From: Propionibacteriaceae bacterium
GTDB taxonomy: Bacteria > Actinomycetota > Actinomycetes > Propionibacteriales > Propionibacteriaceae
Direction of reading: 5' to 3'
Assembly (NCBI GenBank): GCA_905372155.1
Contig: CAJPNZ010000003.1
Location: 33,682-97,681, forward strand
Length of the DNA: 64,000 bases
A program made the position numbers and the translations under genes. The notes beneath the pieces are model-generated. The model did no database searches. It was given only the letters and a program-made list of their open reading frames with translations, and had not been told where the DNA came from. This document shows, piece by piece, positions 52,193 to 60,806 of the stretch; the first letter of the stretch is position 1, and each line of letters opens with the position of its first letter.

Positions 52193-52782
52193 GCCACTAC
52201 TTCACCAACGACTCCTCCCCCATGGTCACCCGCGAGATCACCGCCACGGTGTTCGGACGCGAGTTCGTCTTCACCACCGCGAACGGAGTGTTCTCCGGTT
52301 CCCGACTGGACCTGGGCACCTCGGTGCTGCTGCGCACCGTCGCCCCGCCGGAACAGGGACGGGTTCTCGACCTGGGGTGCGGGTTCGGGCCGATAGCGGT
52401 GGGAATCGCCGCGGCCAGCCCCGGGGTGCGGGTGGATGCGGTCGACGTCAATGAACGGGCCCTCGCCCTGACCCGGATGAACGCGGAACGCGCCCGGGTG
52501 GCTGACCGGGTGCGGACCTTCTCGCCCGACGACGCCGTCTACGACGAGATCTGGTCCAACCCGCCGATCCGCATCGGGAAGAAGGCCCTGCACGAACTCC
52601 TGCTCACCTGGCTGCCCCGGCTGAAACCCGACGGGGCCGCGTATCTGGTGGTGAGCAAGAATCTCGGCGCGGATTCCCTCACGACATGGCTCACCGAACA
52701 GGAATGGCCGACGGAGAAACTCGCCTCGGCGAAGGGCTTCCGGGTATTGAAGGTCCGGCGCGGCGGCGACTCGCCCAACTGA
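52189..52782 (+). CDS. RsmC-like class I SAM-dependent methyltransferase
   Basis: This 197-residue protein has the methyltransferase small (MTS) domain: VLDLGCGFGPIAVGIA (SAM), VDAVDVNERAL, and the catalytic WSNPPIRIGK, the NPP motif of base N-methyltransferases. E. coli RsmC makes m2G1207 in 16S rRNA but has an extra N-terminal domain; here only the catalytic domain is present. GGAGGAG inside the end of truA is its ribosome-binding site. Confidence 0.88.
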   Translation: MSHYFTNDSSPMVTREITATVFGREFVFTTANGVFSGSRLDLGTSVLLRTVAPPEQGRVLDLGCGFGPIAVGIAAASPGVRVDAVDVNERALALTRMNAERARVADRVRTFSPDDAVYDEIWSNPPIRIGKKALHELLLTWLPRLKPDGAAYLVVSKNLGADSLTTWLTEQEWPTEKLASAKGFRVLKVRRGGDSPN

Positions 52783-52865
52783 CTGCCCCGCGGGTCCTGA
52801 AAGGCTGCATAGGATTGGGAGGACCGTCGCGGCCCGGCCGCGTGCCCCGAACCGAGGAGTCCCAT

Positions 52866-53471
52866 ATGACCTACGTCCTGCCCGATCTCGACTACGACTA
52901 CGGCGCGCTGGCCCCGCACATCGCCCCGGAGATCATGGAGTTGCACCACAGCAAGCACCACGCCACCTACGTGGCGGGGGCGAACACGGCCCTGGAGCAG
53001 CTGGCCGAGGCTCGCGAGTCCGGCAATTTCGGCGGCATCAACAAGCTGGAGAAGGATCTGGCCTTCCACTTGGGCGGACACATCAACCATTCCACGTTCT
53101 GGAAGAACATGTCGCCGGAGGGCGGCGGCCGTCCCGATGGTGAGCTGGCCGCGGCCATCGACGAGTACTTCGGTGGTTTCGACGGTTTCCAGAAGCAGTT
53201 CAACGCTGCCGCCAACGGCATCCAGGGTTCCGGCTGGTCCATGCTGGTTTTCGACACCCTCGGGCGGCGTCTCAACATCAACCAGCTGTACGACCAGCAG
53301 GGCAACCTTCCGGCGGGCCAGATCCCGCTGCTGCAGCTCGACATGTGGGAGCACGCCTTCTACCTGCAGTACAAGAACGTGAAGGGTGACTACGTCAACG
53401 CCTGGTGGAACGTGGTCAACTGGCCCGACGTCGCCGAGCGCTTCACCAAGGCCCAGTCCTTCGCGTCCTGA
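52866..53471 (+). CDS. sodA: Superoxide dismutase (Fe/Mn family)
   Basis: This 201-residue enzyme starts YVLPDLDYDYGALAPHI. Metal ligands are H27 (ELHHSKHH), the histidine in GGHINHSTFW, and the Asp and His of LDMWEHAFYLQY. Metal choice (Mn, Fe or cambialistic) is not clear from sequence; propionibacterial enzymes are known to accept both. The start ATG lies 8 nt after GAGGAGT. A 170-bp inverted-repeat region follows the stop. Confidence 0.95.
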   Translation: MTYVLPDLDYDYGALAPHIAPEIMELHHSKHHATYVAGANTALEQLAEARESGNFGGINKLEKDLAFHLGGHINHSTFWKNMSPEGGGRPDGELAAAIDEYFGGFDGFQKQFNAAANGIQGSGWSMLVFDTLGRRLNINQLYDQQGNLPAGQIPLLQLDMWEHAFYLQYKNVKGDYVNAWWNVVNWPDVAERFTKAQSFAS

Positions 53472-53645
53472 CCGCCCCCGAAGCTGATCGAGTCAGATTG
53501 GGGAACAGCAGCATTGCTCGTCCCTCCCCCCGTACACGAATCGCGGAGGTTCGACGGTTCAACGTCACCACACAACATTGGACCGTTTGTCTTCCGCGTT
53601 TCGTGTACAGAGGGGAGGGAGGTTCGGGGGCAGCGGTCAAGGAGC
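53466..53645. repeat. Imperfect long inverted repeat downstream of sodA
   Basis: Two arms pair across the gap. The outer blocks are TGACCGCCCCCGAA (from 53469) with TTCGGGGGCAGCGGTCA near 53621-53640. The inner blocks are CCCTCCCCCCGTACACGAA (53522-53540) with TTCGTGTACAGAGGGGAGGG. The 252-bp gap holds no gene. The left inner block is part of a motif repeated at 54996-55036. It may be a MITE-like remnant. Confidence 0.6.
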
Positions 53646-53723
53646 GGCCCGTGCGGGAAATCCACGGGACCCCTGATCCCACGGCACGTTCACTGTTCCA
53701 GTGGCGGGGGCAGATAATTGACC

Positions 53724-54731
53724 ATGGACCGCGACCGTGCTCTTTCCCTGCTGGGCTCGTACACGAGGACCCGCCTCGATGCCCGCTCCCTTCATCCGTT
53801 GCTCCTGGAACTGGCCGAGGCGTTGGACCGGGCCCCCACCCAGGTGATCGGCCCGAGGCTCAGGCTGCGCTGGCCCCTCGATCCGAAAAACCTGCTGCAG
53901 GTCAAGGTCTTACCGCTGGCCTCGCCCGGGGAACCGATGTGCTGGGTGGCCTTCCACGAGGTGATGGACGGCCGCCGGGCACTTCATGCCGACCACATGA
54001 ACCTGAGATACACGGGATACCCCGAGTTTCGCTGCCGGCCTCCCTATCTCTGGAATCTCGGTCTCGTCCCACGCGACCAGTGGATGCAGGACATGATCTC
54101 CCCCGTGGTTTCCTGGCCCGCCCTGGTGCAGGGGGTCGGTGAGATGGTCTCCGGTCTGCCCGCCGAACTGGCCGCGCTCCCGGTGGAGTGGTTCGACGGA
54201 ACCATCAGGGTGCACGATCCGGAATACGAATGCCTCGACCTAGAGATCTCGCGACACGGAATCAGGGCGAAGGCGAAGAATTTCCAAGGCGAACGGGGGG
54301 ACCTGACAGCGGCCATGGTCCTGTCACCGGCGGCGTCACTCCAATTGGAGAACGCCTTCCTGGAAACATACGCCTCCTGTTTCTCCCGGGGTTTCCCCCT
54401 GGGCCACACGGGACTCAAGGCCACTTGCGAGAACGCACGCCTCAGTTCCTTCCGGATCATGGGCGACACATCCGAGAACCCGAGGTCGCAGCCCGATTTC
54501 CGGAGCCGTTTCGACGACCTTCTCGAAGCGGCGGACTGGGTGGACAGCCCCCACCAGGACGACTGCTCCTTCGAGGACCTGACCGCCCCGTTCCCCGCTT
54601 GGGAACCGGACCCCACGCAGCGGTCCGGACCCCGTCTCTCATTGGGTGAGGCCCGCAACTGGTCCTCGCCCCTAGCCCGCACTGGACCGCCCGTCCCGAA
54701 CCCCACGGAACTGTGGTGGAAGTGGTGGTGA
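53724..54731 (+). CDS. Hypothetical protein
   Basis: This is a 335-residue soluble protein that I do not recognise. It starts MDRDRALSLLGSYTRTRLD and has no signal peptide or membrane segment. The C-terminal third is acidic and Pro-rich and ends PNPTELWWKWW. Codon use matches the neighbours, so it is a real gene. The ATG at 53724 is chosen; the ribosome-binding site is weak. It stands alone between two repeat regions, which suggests a mobile or lineage-specific gene. Confidence 0.75.
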   Translation: MDRDRALSLLGSYTRTRLDARSLHPLLLELAEALDRAPTQVIGPRLRLRWPLDPKNLLQVKVLPLASPGEPMCWVAFHEVMDGRRALHADHMNLRYTGYPEFRCRPPYLWNLGLVPRDQWMQDMISPVVSWPALVQGVGEMVSGLPAELAALPVEWFDGTIRVHDPEYECLDLEISRHGIRAKAKNFQGERGDLTAAMVLSPAASLQLENAFLETYASCFSRGFPLGHTGLKATCENARLSSFRIMGDTSENPRSQPDFRSRFDDLLEAADWVDSPHQDDCSFEDLTAPFPAWEPDPTQRSGPRLSLGEARNWSSPLARTGPPVPNPTELWWKWW

Positions 54732-54740
54732 ACCGAACCG

Positions 54741-54985
54741 AAACCGAGCTCCTCGAAGCCGGTTGAGCCAGCACGAGCGTTCATTTCCCGAAACCTGTTG
54801 GACCAGCACGTGAGCGCCCTTCTCTTCTGAAGCTAGTTGAGCCAGCACGTGAGCGTCAGCGAACGGCTGAGTCGAAACCACCACCGGCACCCGGTAGCCA
54901 GAACCCGACCCCAGCACCCCAGACACCCTCACCATGGTTTCGACACGGACCACTCCTTCGTCGCGGCCCGGCTCAACCAGCTTCA
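54741..54985. repeat. Bipartite palindromic intergenic repeat (copy B)
   Basis: Three left-arm units with variants of AAGCCGGTTGAGCCAGCACG lead to GAGTCGAAACCA. After a spacer of about 55 bp the right arm GGTTTCGACACGGACC ends in CGGCTCAACCAGCTT. It is the same element as at 18643-18850, differing mostly in the spacer. It fills the first part of the 591-bp gap 54732-55322; a short repeat and a riboswitch fill the rest. Confidence 0.8.
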
Positions 54986-54995
54986 GGGAGGGTAA

Positions 54996-55036
54996 ATCGG
55001 GGAACAGCAGCATTTCCTGCCTCCCCCTGTGCACGA
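54996..55036 (+). repeat. Short dispersed repeat, second copy
   Basis: ATCGGGGAACAGCAGCATT followed by CCTCCCCCTGTGCACGA closely matches the block at 53497-53540 (ATTGGGGAACAGCAGCATT, then CCTCCCCCCGTACACGA). The two copies are 1.5 kb apart and flank the hypothetical gene at 53724-54731 in the same orientation. Confidence 0.7.
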
Positions 55037-55139
55037 GGAGTGATCCCGCCCTCACCCGACCCTGCCCACGGTGTTAGTCTCTTCACGTTCAACCAGGACG
55101 TGGCGCAGGGGCCGCGGCTCAGCGACCTCGGCGATTCGG

Positions 55140-55245
55140 CTTGGTGACGAACACCTTCCGGTCAGGCGAAGTTCGGTGAGAATCCGAGACTGTCCCGCAA
55201 CGGTGCGTTGGGCGCGAGGCCCACGAGTCCGGTCGCCCTGCCCGG
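55140..55245 (+). ncRNA. Cobalamin (B12) riboswitch upstream of Nik/Opp-type ABC operon
   Basis: The conserved core is clear: TTCGGTGAGAATCCGAGAC, then TGTCCCGCAACGGTG (55189-55205) and GAGTCCGGTCGCCCTGCC (55225-55242), the AdoCbl-riboswitch blocks in order. It lies about 80 nt before the SBP start. The ends are approximate, and pairing partners may extend back to about 55085 and forward to about 55265. It places the downstream transporter under cobalamin repression. Confidence 0.92.
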
Positions 55246-55322
55246 TGAGGCATTGACCACTCACGAGGATGAGCAGGGGTGTTTACGAACTCGTCCTGCC
55301 CAGCGAAAACCAGGAGCGACCC

Positions 55323-56912
55323 ATGGACGTGTTCCCCACATCCCTATCCCGCCGCAATCTGTTCCGTGCCGGACTGGCCGCGGCAGCTGTCTCCATCACC
55401 GCCGGATGTGCCTTCCAGAAACCGGAGGAGGCCGCTTCCAGCGCAGCCAGCCCCGACGCCCAGGCGGTCCTCAAGCTCGCCACCGGATTCGCCATCCAGA
55501 ACCTCGTCCCACTCAAAACCGGTTTCTGGGGCAACGAGTTCGGCTACGCCGAGCTGCTGTTGCGTCCCCAACCCGACGGCAACCCCACCGATTGGCTGCT
55601 GAAGGACGCCGTCAACGAGAGCGACCGGACCTGGCGGCTCAGCCTCAAGGAGGGCATCACCTTCCAAAACGGCAACCCGCTGGGCGCTGAGCAGTTGGCG
55701 GCCCTCATGACCTGGCACCTGGCCAACAACAAGACCGTCACGGAGCAACTCCCCGGAGCCACCGTCGTCGTTGACCAGGACAAGTCCCTGCTGCTGACCA
55801 CCCAGGCTCCCACACCCGGGCTGCGCAACATCCTGGCCGACGAGGCCTGCTTCACCATCTTCGATCTGCCGAGCTACGAGGGCACCGGCGACGATCCACA
55901 AAAACTCATCGACGCCAAGATCTACACCGGTCCCTACGTTCCGGTTTCCCTGAGTGACGAGAAACTGGTGATGACCGCCAATCCCACCTACTGGAACGGG
56001 ACCCCGGGGCTGGGTGGGGTCGAGGTTCTCTTCGTCTCCGACGCAGGGGCCCGGATCAAGGCCGTCCAGAACGGGGAGGTGGACATCGCGCTCTACCCGC
56101 CCACCCAGCAGGCCAAGAGCCTGGAGGGCGACACCCGGGCGAAGTTCAGTCTGGGTGAACCCGGCGGCCCCAGCTTCTGCCTCACCATGAATGTCGCCAA
56201 GCCTGTGCTCGCCGAGGCCAAGGTGCGGCGCGCCCTGCTGCGTCTCATCGACTACAAGGCCCTCGCCACCGATGTGATGCAGGGCTTCTACGAACCCGTC
56301 AGTTCCTTCTACGACCCGAAACTCCCCTATGCCATCGACATCTGGAAGACCGATGTGGCAGAGGCGGAACAGTTGCTCGGTGAGGCGGGCGCTACCAAAT
56401 CCGACAGTGGCTGGCTGCTGAGCAGCGGGGAACCGATCGCCTTCGAACTGCTGACCTATCCGCAGCAACCCGATTCCGACACCCTCGCCCTGGCCCTGCA
56501 GGCCCAGTTCAAGGAACACGGCATCCGGGTCACCATCCGGCAGGTCTCCGACACCACCGCCGAGATGGAGGGCAGCAACTGGGACATCGGCGTCGTCAGC
56601 AACGGGACCGTCTCCTTCGGCGGCAATCCCATCCCGCCCCTGCAGCGTTACTACCGCACCGGCGGGAACCGCAACTATTCCCACATCAGTGACCCGGAGT
56701 TGGATGCCCTCATCGATGAACTCGCCGTCACCCTCGACGAGACGGCGGCCAAGGACCTGCTGGTCAAGATCCAGCAACTCATCGGCGATCAGGGCTACAA
56801 CGGTTTCTGTGGTCGCCGCCGCCCGGCAGTGGTCGTCGGACAGCGGGTGCCGAACTACACCCCGCAGCACGCCCTCATCTGGGTGGACGCCTCCACCCGC
56901 GTCGGCGCCTGA
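55323..56912 (+). CDS. B12-regulated ABC substrate-binding lipoprotein (SBP family 5)
   Basis: This 529-residue protein is of the DppA/NikA class. The N-terminus SLSRRNLFRAGLAAAAVS has twin arginines, followed by lipobox TAGC, so it is likely a Tat-exported lipoprotein, as often seen when ligand or cofactor is bound before or during export. SBP blocks include GITFQNGNPLGAEQLAALM and VRRALLRLIDYKALATD. AGGAG precedes the ATG. The riboswitch upstream suggests the ligand is cobalt, a cobalt chelate or a corrinoid rather than a peptide. Confidence 0.9.
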   Translation: MDVFPTSLSRRNLFRAGLAAAAVSITAGCAFQKPEEAASSAASPDAQAVLKLATGFAIQNLVPLKTGFWGNEFGYAELLLRPQPDGNPTDWLLKDAVNESDRTWRLSLKEGITFQNGNPLGAEQLAALMTWHLANNKTVTEQLPGATVVVDQDKSLLLTTQAPTPGLRNILADEACFTIFDLPSYEGTGDDPQKLIDAKIYTGPYVPVSLSDEKLVMTANPTYWNGTPGLGGVEVLFVSDAGARIKAVQNGEVDIALYPPTQQAKSLEGDTRAKFSLGEPGGPSFCLTMNVAKPVLAEAKVRRALLRLIDYKALATDVMQGFYEPVSSFYDPKLPYAIDIWKTDVAEAEQLLGEAGATKSDSGWLLSSGEPIAFELLTYPQQPDSDTLALALQAQFKEHGIRVTIRQVSDTTAEMEGSNWDIGVVSNGTVSFGGNPIPPLQRYYRTGGNRNYSHISDPELDALIDELAVTLDETAAKDLLVKIQQLIGDQGYNGFCGRRRPAVVVGQRVPNYTPQHALIWVDASTRVGA

Positions 56913-56918
56913 ACCACG

Positions 56919-57848
56919 ATGTACGCCCTGCGGCGTCTCGGGCAGGGGCTGCTCTCCCTGCTCGTGGTGAGCATCGCCATTTGGTCCCTGATGGCCTTCA
57001 CCCCGGGGGATCCCGCCCTGCGGATCCTCCAGGCCCGGGGCATCCTGGAACCCACAGCGGAGCAGGTGGAGTTGCTGCGCGCCGAACTCGGCCTGGACCG
57101 TCCCCTGATCCTGCGCTACCTGGATTGGATGACCGGTCTGGTGCGTGGCGATCTGGGACCGTCCTGGGCGACGGGTCGTCCCATCTCCGATGAGTTCCTC
57201 AGCAGACTGCCCGCCACCGTGTTGCTCACCGTGGTGGCGCTGCTGCTGGCCCTGGCCCTCACCATGGTGCTGGGGATCCCGGCGGCGCTGTGGGCGTCGC
57301 GTTGGCCTGACACCCTGTCGCGTGGATTCGCGCTGGTGGCGCTGTCCCTGCCTTCCTTCCTCATCGGGGTGGTGTTGGTGGAGGTGATCACGCTGCGTCT
57401 CGGGCTGGGACGGGTCCTGGCCGACGGCACCATCGCGACGGTGTTCCTTCCCGCCCTCACCCTGGCCCTGGGACCTGCCGCCACGTGGTCACGGCTTTTG
57501 CGCACCGGACTGTTGGAAACCCGTAACGCGCCCTTCCTCAGCGTGGCCCGGGGCCGGGGAGCTTCCAGGAACTATCTGCTCACCCGGCATCTGCTGCCCC
57601 ATGCCGCCCCACCCATGTTGACCGTGATCGGACTCAGCGCCGCGGCCCTGCTGGGTGGCGCCCCCGTGGTGGAGACGGTGTTCACCTGGCCGGGTGTGGG
57701 GTTGTACGTGGTCAAGGCCATCGACACCCGCGACCTCCCCGTCATCGCCGCGACGGCCCTGTTCGCCGTGGTGGTCTACCTGGTCACCAGTCTGGTCACC
57801 GATCTGCTGCTGGTCCGGATCGATCCCTCCCGGAAGGCGACGACATGA
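56919..57848 (+). CDS. B12-regulated ABC transporter permease (NikB/DppB-like)
   Basis: This 309-residue permease starts MYALRRLGQGLLSLLVVSIAI, has the TPGDPA first-loop motif, six spans and the EAA-type loop SVARGRGASRNYLLTRHLL with VETVFTWPGVG. Length is normal for the family, unlike the oversized paralogue at 22114. It follows the SBP by 6 nt and overlaps the next permease by 4 nt. Confidence 0.92.
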   Translation: MYALRRLGQGLLSLLVVSIAIWSLMAFTPGDPALRILQARGILEPTAEQVELLRAELGLDRPLILRYLDWMTGLVRGDLGPSWATGRPISDEFLSRLPATVLLTVVALLLALALTMVLGIPAALWASRWPDTLSRGFALVALSLPSFLIGVVLVEVITLRLGLGRVLADGTIATVFLPALTLALGPAATWSRLLRTGLLETRNAPFLSVARGRGASRNYLLTRHLLPHAAPPMLTVIGLSAAALLGGAPVVETVFTWPGVGLYVVKAIDTRDLPVIAATALFAVVVYLVTSLVTDLLLVRIDPSRKATT

Positions 57849-58672
57849 CCACCTGGCACGCCCTGTGGCGGCACAGGGAGGGGCGGCTGGGGATCGTCCT
57901 GGCCGTGGTGCTGGCCCTGCTGGTGCTCGCCGGACCGCTGTTCGCGATGGATCCCGACCAGGTCGACTACCGGGCGCAGCTCCAGGCACCCAGTCCCGGT
58001 CATCTCCTCGGCACGGATCAGGCCGGTCGTGATCTGCTGGCCCGTTCCCTCGTCGGCGGCACCACATCTTTGGGGGCTGCCGTGACGGTTTTCCTCATCA
58101 CGTCAGCCGTCGGGATGCTCGCGGGGGTCGGGGCCGCGTTGAGCGGAGGAGTGGTCGACGCGGTCATCAGCCGGTTGATCGACATCATGCTCGGTCTGCC
58201 CTCCCAGGTGCTGGCGTTGGCCATCGTCGGTCTGCTCGGCCCGAGTTTCCCCAATCTGATCCTGGCGATGTCGATCACCGGCTGGGCGGGGTTGGCCCGG
58301 CTGGCCCGCACCTGCGCCCTCGGGTGCCGGCAGGAACCCTATGTCCAGGCGGCGCGCATGGCGGGGGTGTCGTCGTGGCGGATCCTGACCGGACACATCA
58401 TCCCGATGGTCTGGAACCAGGTAATGGTGTTGGCCACCCTGGACATCGGATCGACCATCCTGGCGTTGAGTGGTCTTTCCTTCCTCGGGTTGGGAGCGCA
58501 ACCTCCGACGGCGGAGTGGGGCAACATGCTCTCCGAGGTCCGCAGCACCTCGGCCGCGGCGCCCTGGCAGCTGATCGGACCGGGGCTCGGGTTGTTCCTG
58601 AGCATGGCCGCTGCTGCTCTCATCGCTGACGGGCTACGGGATGTCACGGAGGTGGGCAATGCCGTCGCGTGA
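57845..58672 (+). CDS. B12-regulated ABC transporter permease (NikC/DppC-like)
   Basis: This 275-residue permease has the N-terminal span GIVLAVVLALLVLAGPL, the family motif HLLGTDQAGRDLLARS, further spans and the coupling loop YVQAARMAGVSSWRIL with LSFLGLGAQPPTAEWG near the end. It overlaps the ATPase gene downstream by 14 nt. Confidence 0.92.
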   Translation: MTTWHALWRHREGRLGIVLAVVLALLVLAGPLFAMDPDQVDYRAQLQAPSPGHLLGTDQAGRDLLARSLVGGTTSLGAAVTVFLITSAVGMLAGVGAALSGGVVDAVISRLIDIMLGLPSQVLALAIVGLLGPSFPNLILAMSITGWAGLARLARTCALGCRQEPYVQAARMAGVSSWRILTGHIIPMVWNQVMVLATLDIGSTILALSGLSFLGLGAQPPTAEWGNMLSEVRSTSAAAPWQLIGPGLGLFLSMAAAALIADGLRDVTEVGNAVA

Positions 58673-60110
58673 ACCGCTCATCACCGTGGAGGCGTTGAGC
58701 GTAACCTATCCCAACGGGGTGAAGGCCCTCGATGAGGTGAGCGTGGAGATCCCCACCGGGGCTCGCGTAGCGCTGGTTGGTTCCTCCGGGTCCGGGAAGT
58801 CCACCCTGGTCAAGGCACTATTGGGGCTGCTGCCCATCGGCAGTGAGGTGACAGGACGGGTCGAGGTGACCGGAATCGACATGGTGCACGGCGATCCGGA
58901 ACGGATCCGGGCCGCCCGGGGACTGGTCGTCGGATACATCGCACAGGATCCCTACGCGGCCTGCGACCCGTTGCGCAGCATCCGGCACCACATCGAGGCG
59001 GCCTGGCGGATGCACCGGCTCAGGCCCCCGGAGCAGGCAGCCCCCAGCCAGCTCGGCTCGGTGGGCATCGAGGATGCACAACGCCGAGCACAGGAACGAC
59101 CCCACGCATTTTCGGGTGGGATGTTGCAGCGGGCATCAATCGCGGCGGGCACCGTGCATCATCCCCGGCTCGTCCTGGCGGATGAGCCGACCAGCGCCCT
59201 GGATGCGGAACTCGCCGACGGTGTGCTTGGGCTGATCGACGAACGTTCCACGGGGCTGCTGCTCATCACCCACGACCTCTCCCTGATCGGGGAGCACTGT
59301 GACCGGACCCTGGTGATGCACCAGGGGCGGATCGTCGAGGACGGGGCCACCTTGGAGTTGCTGACCCATCCCCAGGCTTCGGCGACTCGACGTCTGGTCG
59401 AGGCCTGTCCCCGTCTCAATGCGGCACCCGGTGATCCCCGGCCGGCCGGGCGGCCCGTGATCCGGGCGCAGGGACTCACCCACGGTTACGGAACCCCTTT
59501 GTTCCAGGACCTGGATCTGACGGTGCGGGCCGGTCAGGTGTTGGGAATCCAGGGGCCGAGCGGCTGCGGTAAATCCACGCTGCTCCGGTTGCTCGCCGGA
59601 TTGGAGCAACCCCAGGCGGGCAGGGTCGAGTTCCTACCGGACACCGGCGCGGTGCACCGACGACCCTCGGGTTTCGTGATGCCGGTGTTCCAGAACCCGG
59701 TTGGCAGTCTGTCGCCGCGTTGGCCGATCTGGCGTTGCCTGGCCGAGCCGTTGCGGGCGCGCGGGGAACGCCGGAGCAGGGACGAATGGGTGGAGCTGGC
59801 GCAGGAGAAACTGTCCGAGATCGGACTCGGCGCGGTGGATCCCCGCCGCAGGTCCCGTGAGCTCTCGGTGGGGCAGGCGCAACGTGTGGCGATTGCCCGC
59901 GCGATGGTCGCCCGGCCCGCCGTCATCGTCGCCGACGAACCAAGTGCCAGTCTTGACGTGCTGAGCGCCCAAGTTAGCTGCTCCATGCTCACCGCGGCAG
60001 CTGACGAAGGGGCTGCGGTGGTCGTCGTCAGTCATGACACCGCCCGGTTGCAGACGATGGTCGACCGGTTGCTGGTGTTCCGGGACGGGGTGGTGCGACA
60101 ACAACGCTGA
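58659..60110 (+). CDS. B12-regulated ABC transporter, fused dual ATP-binding subunit
   Basis: This 483-residue protein fuses two ABC ATPases (NikD- and NikE-like). The first has GSSGSGKSTLVKALLG, FSGGMLQRASIAAG and LVLADEPTSALD. The second has GPSGCGKSTLLRLLAG, LSVGQAQRVAIARA (signature SVGQA) and VIVADEPSASLD. The ATG at 58659 follows GGAGG inside the permease end. It completes a full transporter encoded by four genes. At 483 residues it is more compact than the 586-residue paralogue at 19317. Confidence 0.92.
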   Translation: MPSREPLITVEALSVTYPNGVKALDEVSVEIPTGARVALVGSSGSGKSTLVKALLGLLPIGSEVTGRVEVTGIDMVHGDPERIRAARGLVVGYIAQDPYAACDPLRSIRHHIEAAWRMHRLRPPEQAAPSQLGSVGIEDAQRRAQERPHAFSGGMLQRASIAAGTVHHPRLVLADEPTSALDAELADGVLGLIDERSTGLLLITHDLSLIGEHCDRTLVMHQGRIVEDGATLELLTHPQASATRRLVEACPRLNAAPGDPRPAGRPVIRAQGLTHGYGTPLFQDLDLTVRAGQVLGIQGPSGCGKSTLLRLLAGLEQPQAGRVEFLPDTGAVHRRPSGFVMPVFQNPVGSLSPRWPIWRCLAEPLRARGERRSRDEWVELAQEKLSEIGLGAVDPRRRSRELSVGQAQRVAIARAMVARPAVIVADEPSASLDVLSAQVSCSMLTAAADEGAAVVVVSHDTARLQTMVDRLLVFRDGVVRQQR

Positions 60111-60127
60111 AGGGGGTCGCGCCCGGC

Positions 60128-60245
60128 CCGAGTCGAAACCACTCTTTGAAACTGGTCGAGTCAGCACGTGAGCGCCCTTTCCCCAAGCCGGTTGAGCCAG
60201 CACGTGAGCGCCAGCGAACGGCTGAGTCGAAACCACCGGCAGCCG
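60128..60245. repeat. Palindromic intergenic repeat, half copy (copy C)
   Basis: It contains GAGTCGAAACCA, GAAACTGGTCGAGTCAGCACG and AAGCCGGTTGAGCCAGCACG, then a second GAGTCGAAACCACC: the left arm of the element at 18643 and 54741. The right arm is missing or too decayed to recognise. It fills most of the gap between the ABC ATPase and the immunity-like gene. Confidence 0.7.
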
Positions 60246-60358
60246 AAAAGCAGACCCCGCCCCGGCTCCCCGGACACACCCATCATGACTTCGACCCGAT
60301 CTACTCGCCGCTGTTCGCAGGTCGGACTCGAATGGTCTGCGAAGGAATCGGAAGGTTC

Positions 60359-60802
60359 TTATTCGTATGCCGGCGTGCCCTGCGGTGTGAAGAATCGCGC
60401 TATGACCACGTCGCCGCCCAGGACGATCTCCACGACGGTCCCGGAGGGATGCTCCCATGCGACGTATCGGGGGTCCTCCACCTCCACGCGGAAGGGTGTG
60501 CCCCAGGCCCGGGTGCCTGCCTCCTCGTAACGCAGGAAGCAGTCCCGGAGCGGTTCGTCGGCGGAATCCGCCTTGGCCAGGGTGCAGGAAAGCACCGTCA
60601 CCACCCCGGAAGAATCCGGGAGCGCCACCACGGTGGAAGGACCGGTGAGACCGCCTGCGAACCGCCATGGAAACCCGTCCCTACTCCAGCCCAGGGAGGC
60701 CGCGGCGGCGCGACCCGAGAAGGTTTCCAGGTCGATGGGCCAGTCGAGGGCGGCCACTTGGTCCACCCAGGAGAGAAAACCGTTCAGGGACAGGGCGGTC
60801 AT
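60359..60802 (-). CDS. Immunity-like protein 2 (possibly DUF6301-type)
   Basis: This 147-residue soluble protein is rich in Trp and acidic residues. It is a paralogue of the protein at 62200-62649. Shared features are an F-x-x-W-x-x near the start, WP-I-x-L, a C-terminal block AWGTPFRVEVEDPRYVAWEHP against AWGEPFLLEAGDGPGVTW, and RFFTPQG near the end. It follows the stand-alone toxin-like gene by 4 nt. That pairing suggests it neutralises that protein. The start MTALS at 60802 is chosen over an upstream frame that overlaps the toxin gene. Confidence 0.65.
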   Translation of the reverse strand: MTALSLNGFLSWVDQVAALDWPIDLETFSGRAAAASLGWSRDGFPWRFAGGLTGPSTVVALPDSSGVVTVLSCTLAKADSADEPLRDCFLRYEEAGTRAWGTPFRVEVEDPRYVAWEHPSGTVVEIVLGGDVVIARFFTPQGTPAYE

Positions 60803-60806
60803 CGCT

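Noticed and set aside
55269..55322. Longer start for the SBP at 55269
   Set aside because: It begins inside the riboswitch 3' region. The ATG at 55323 has AGGAG and gives a twin-arginine lipoprotein signal.
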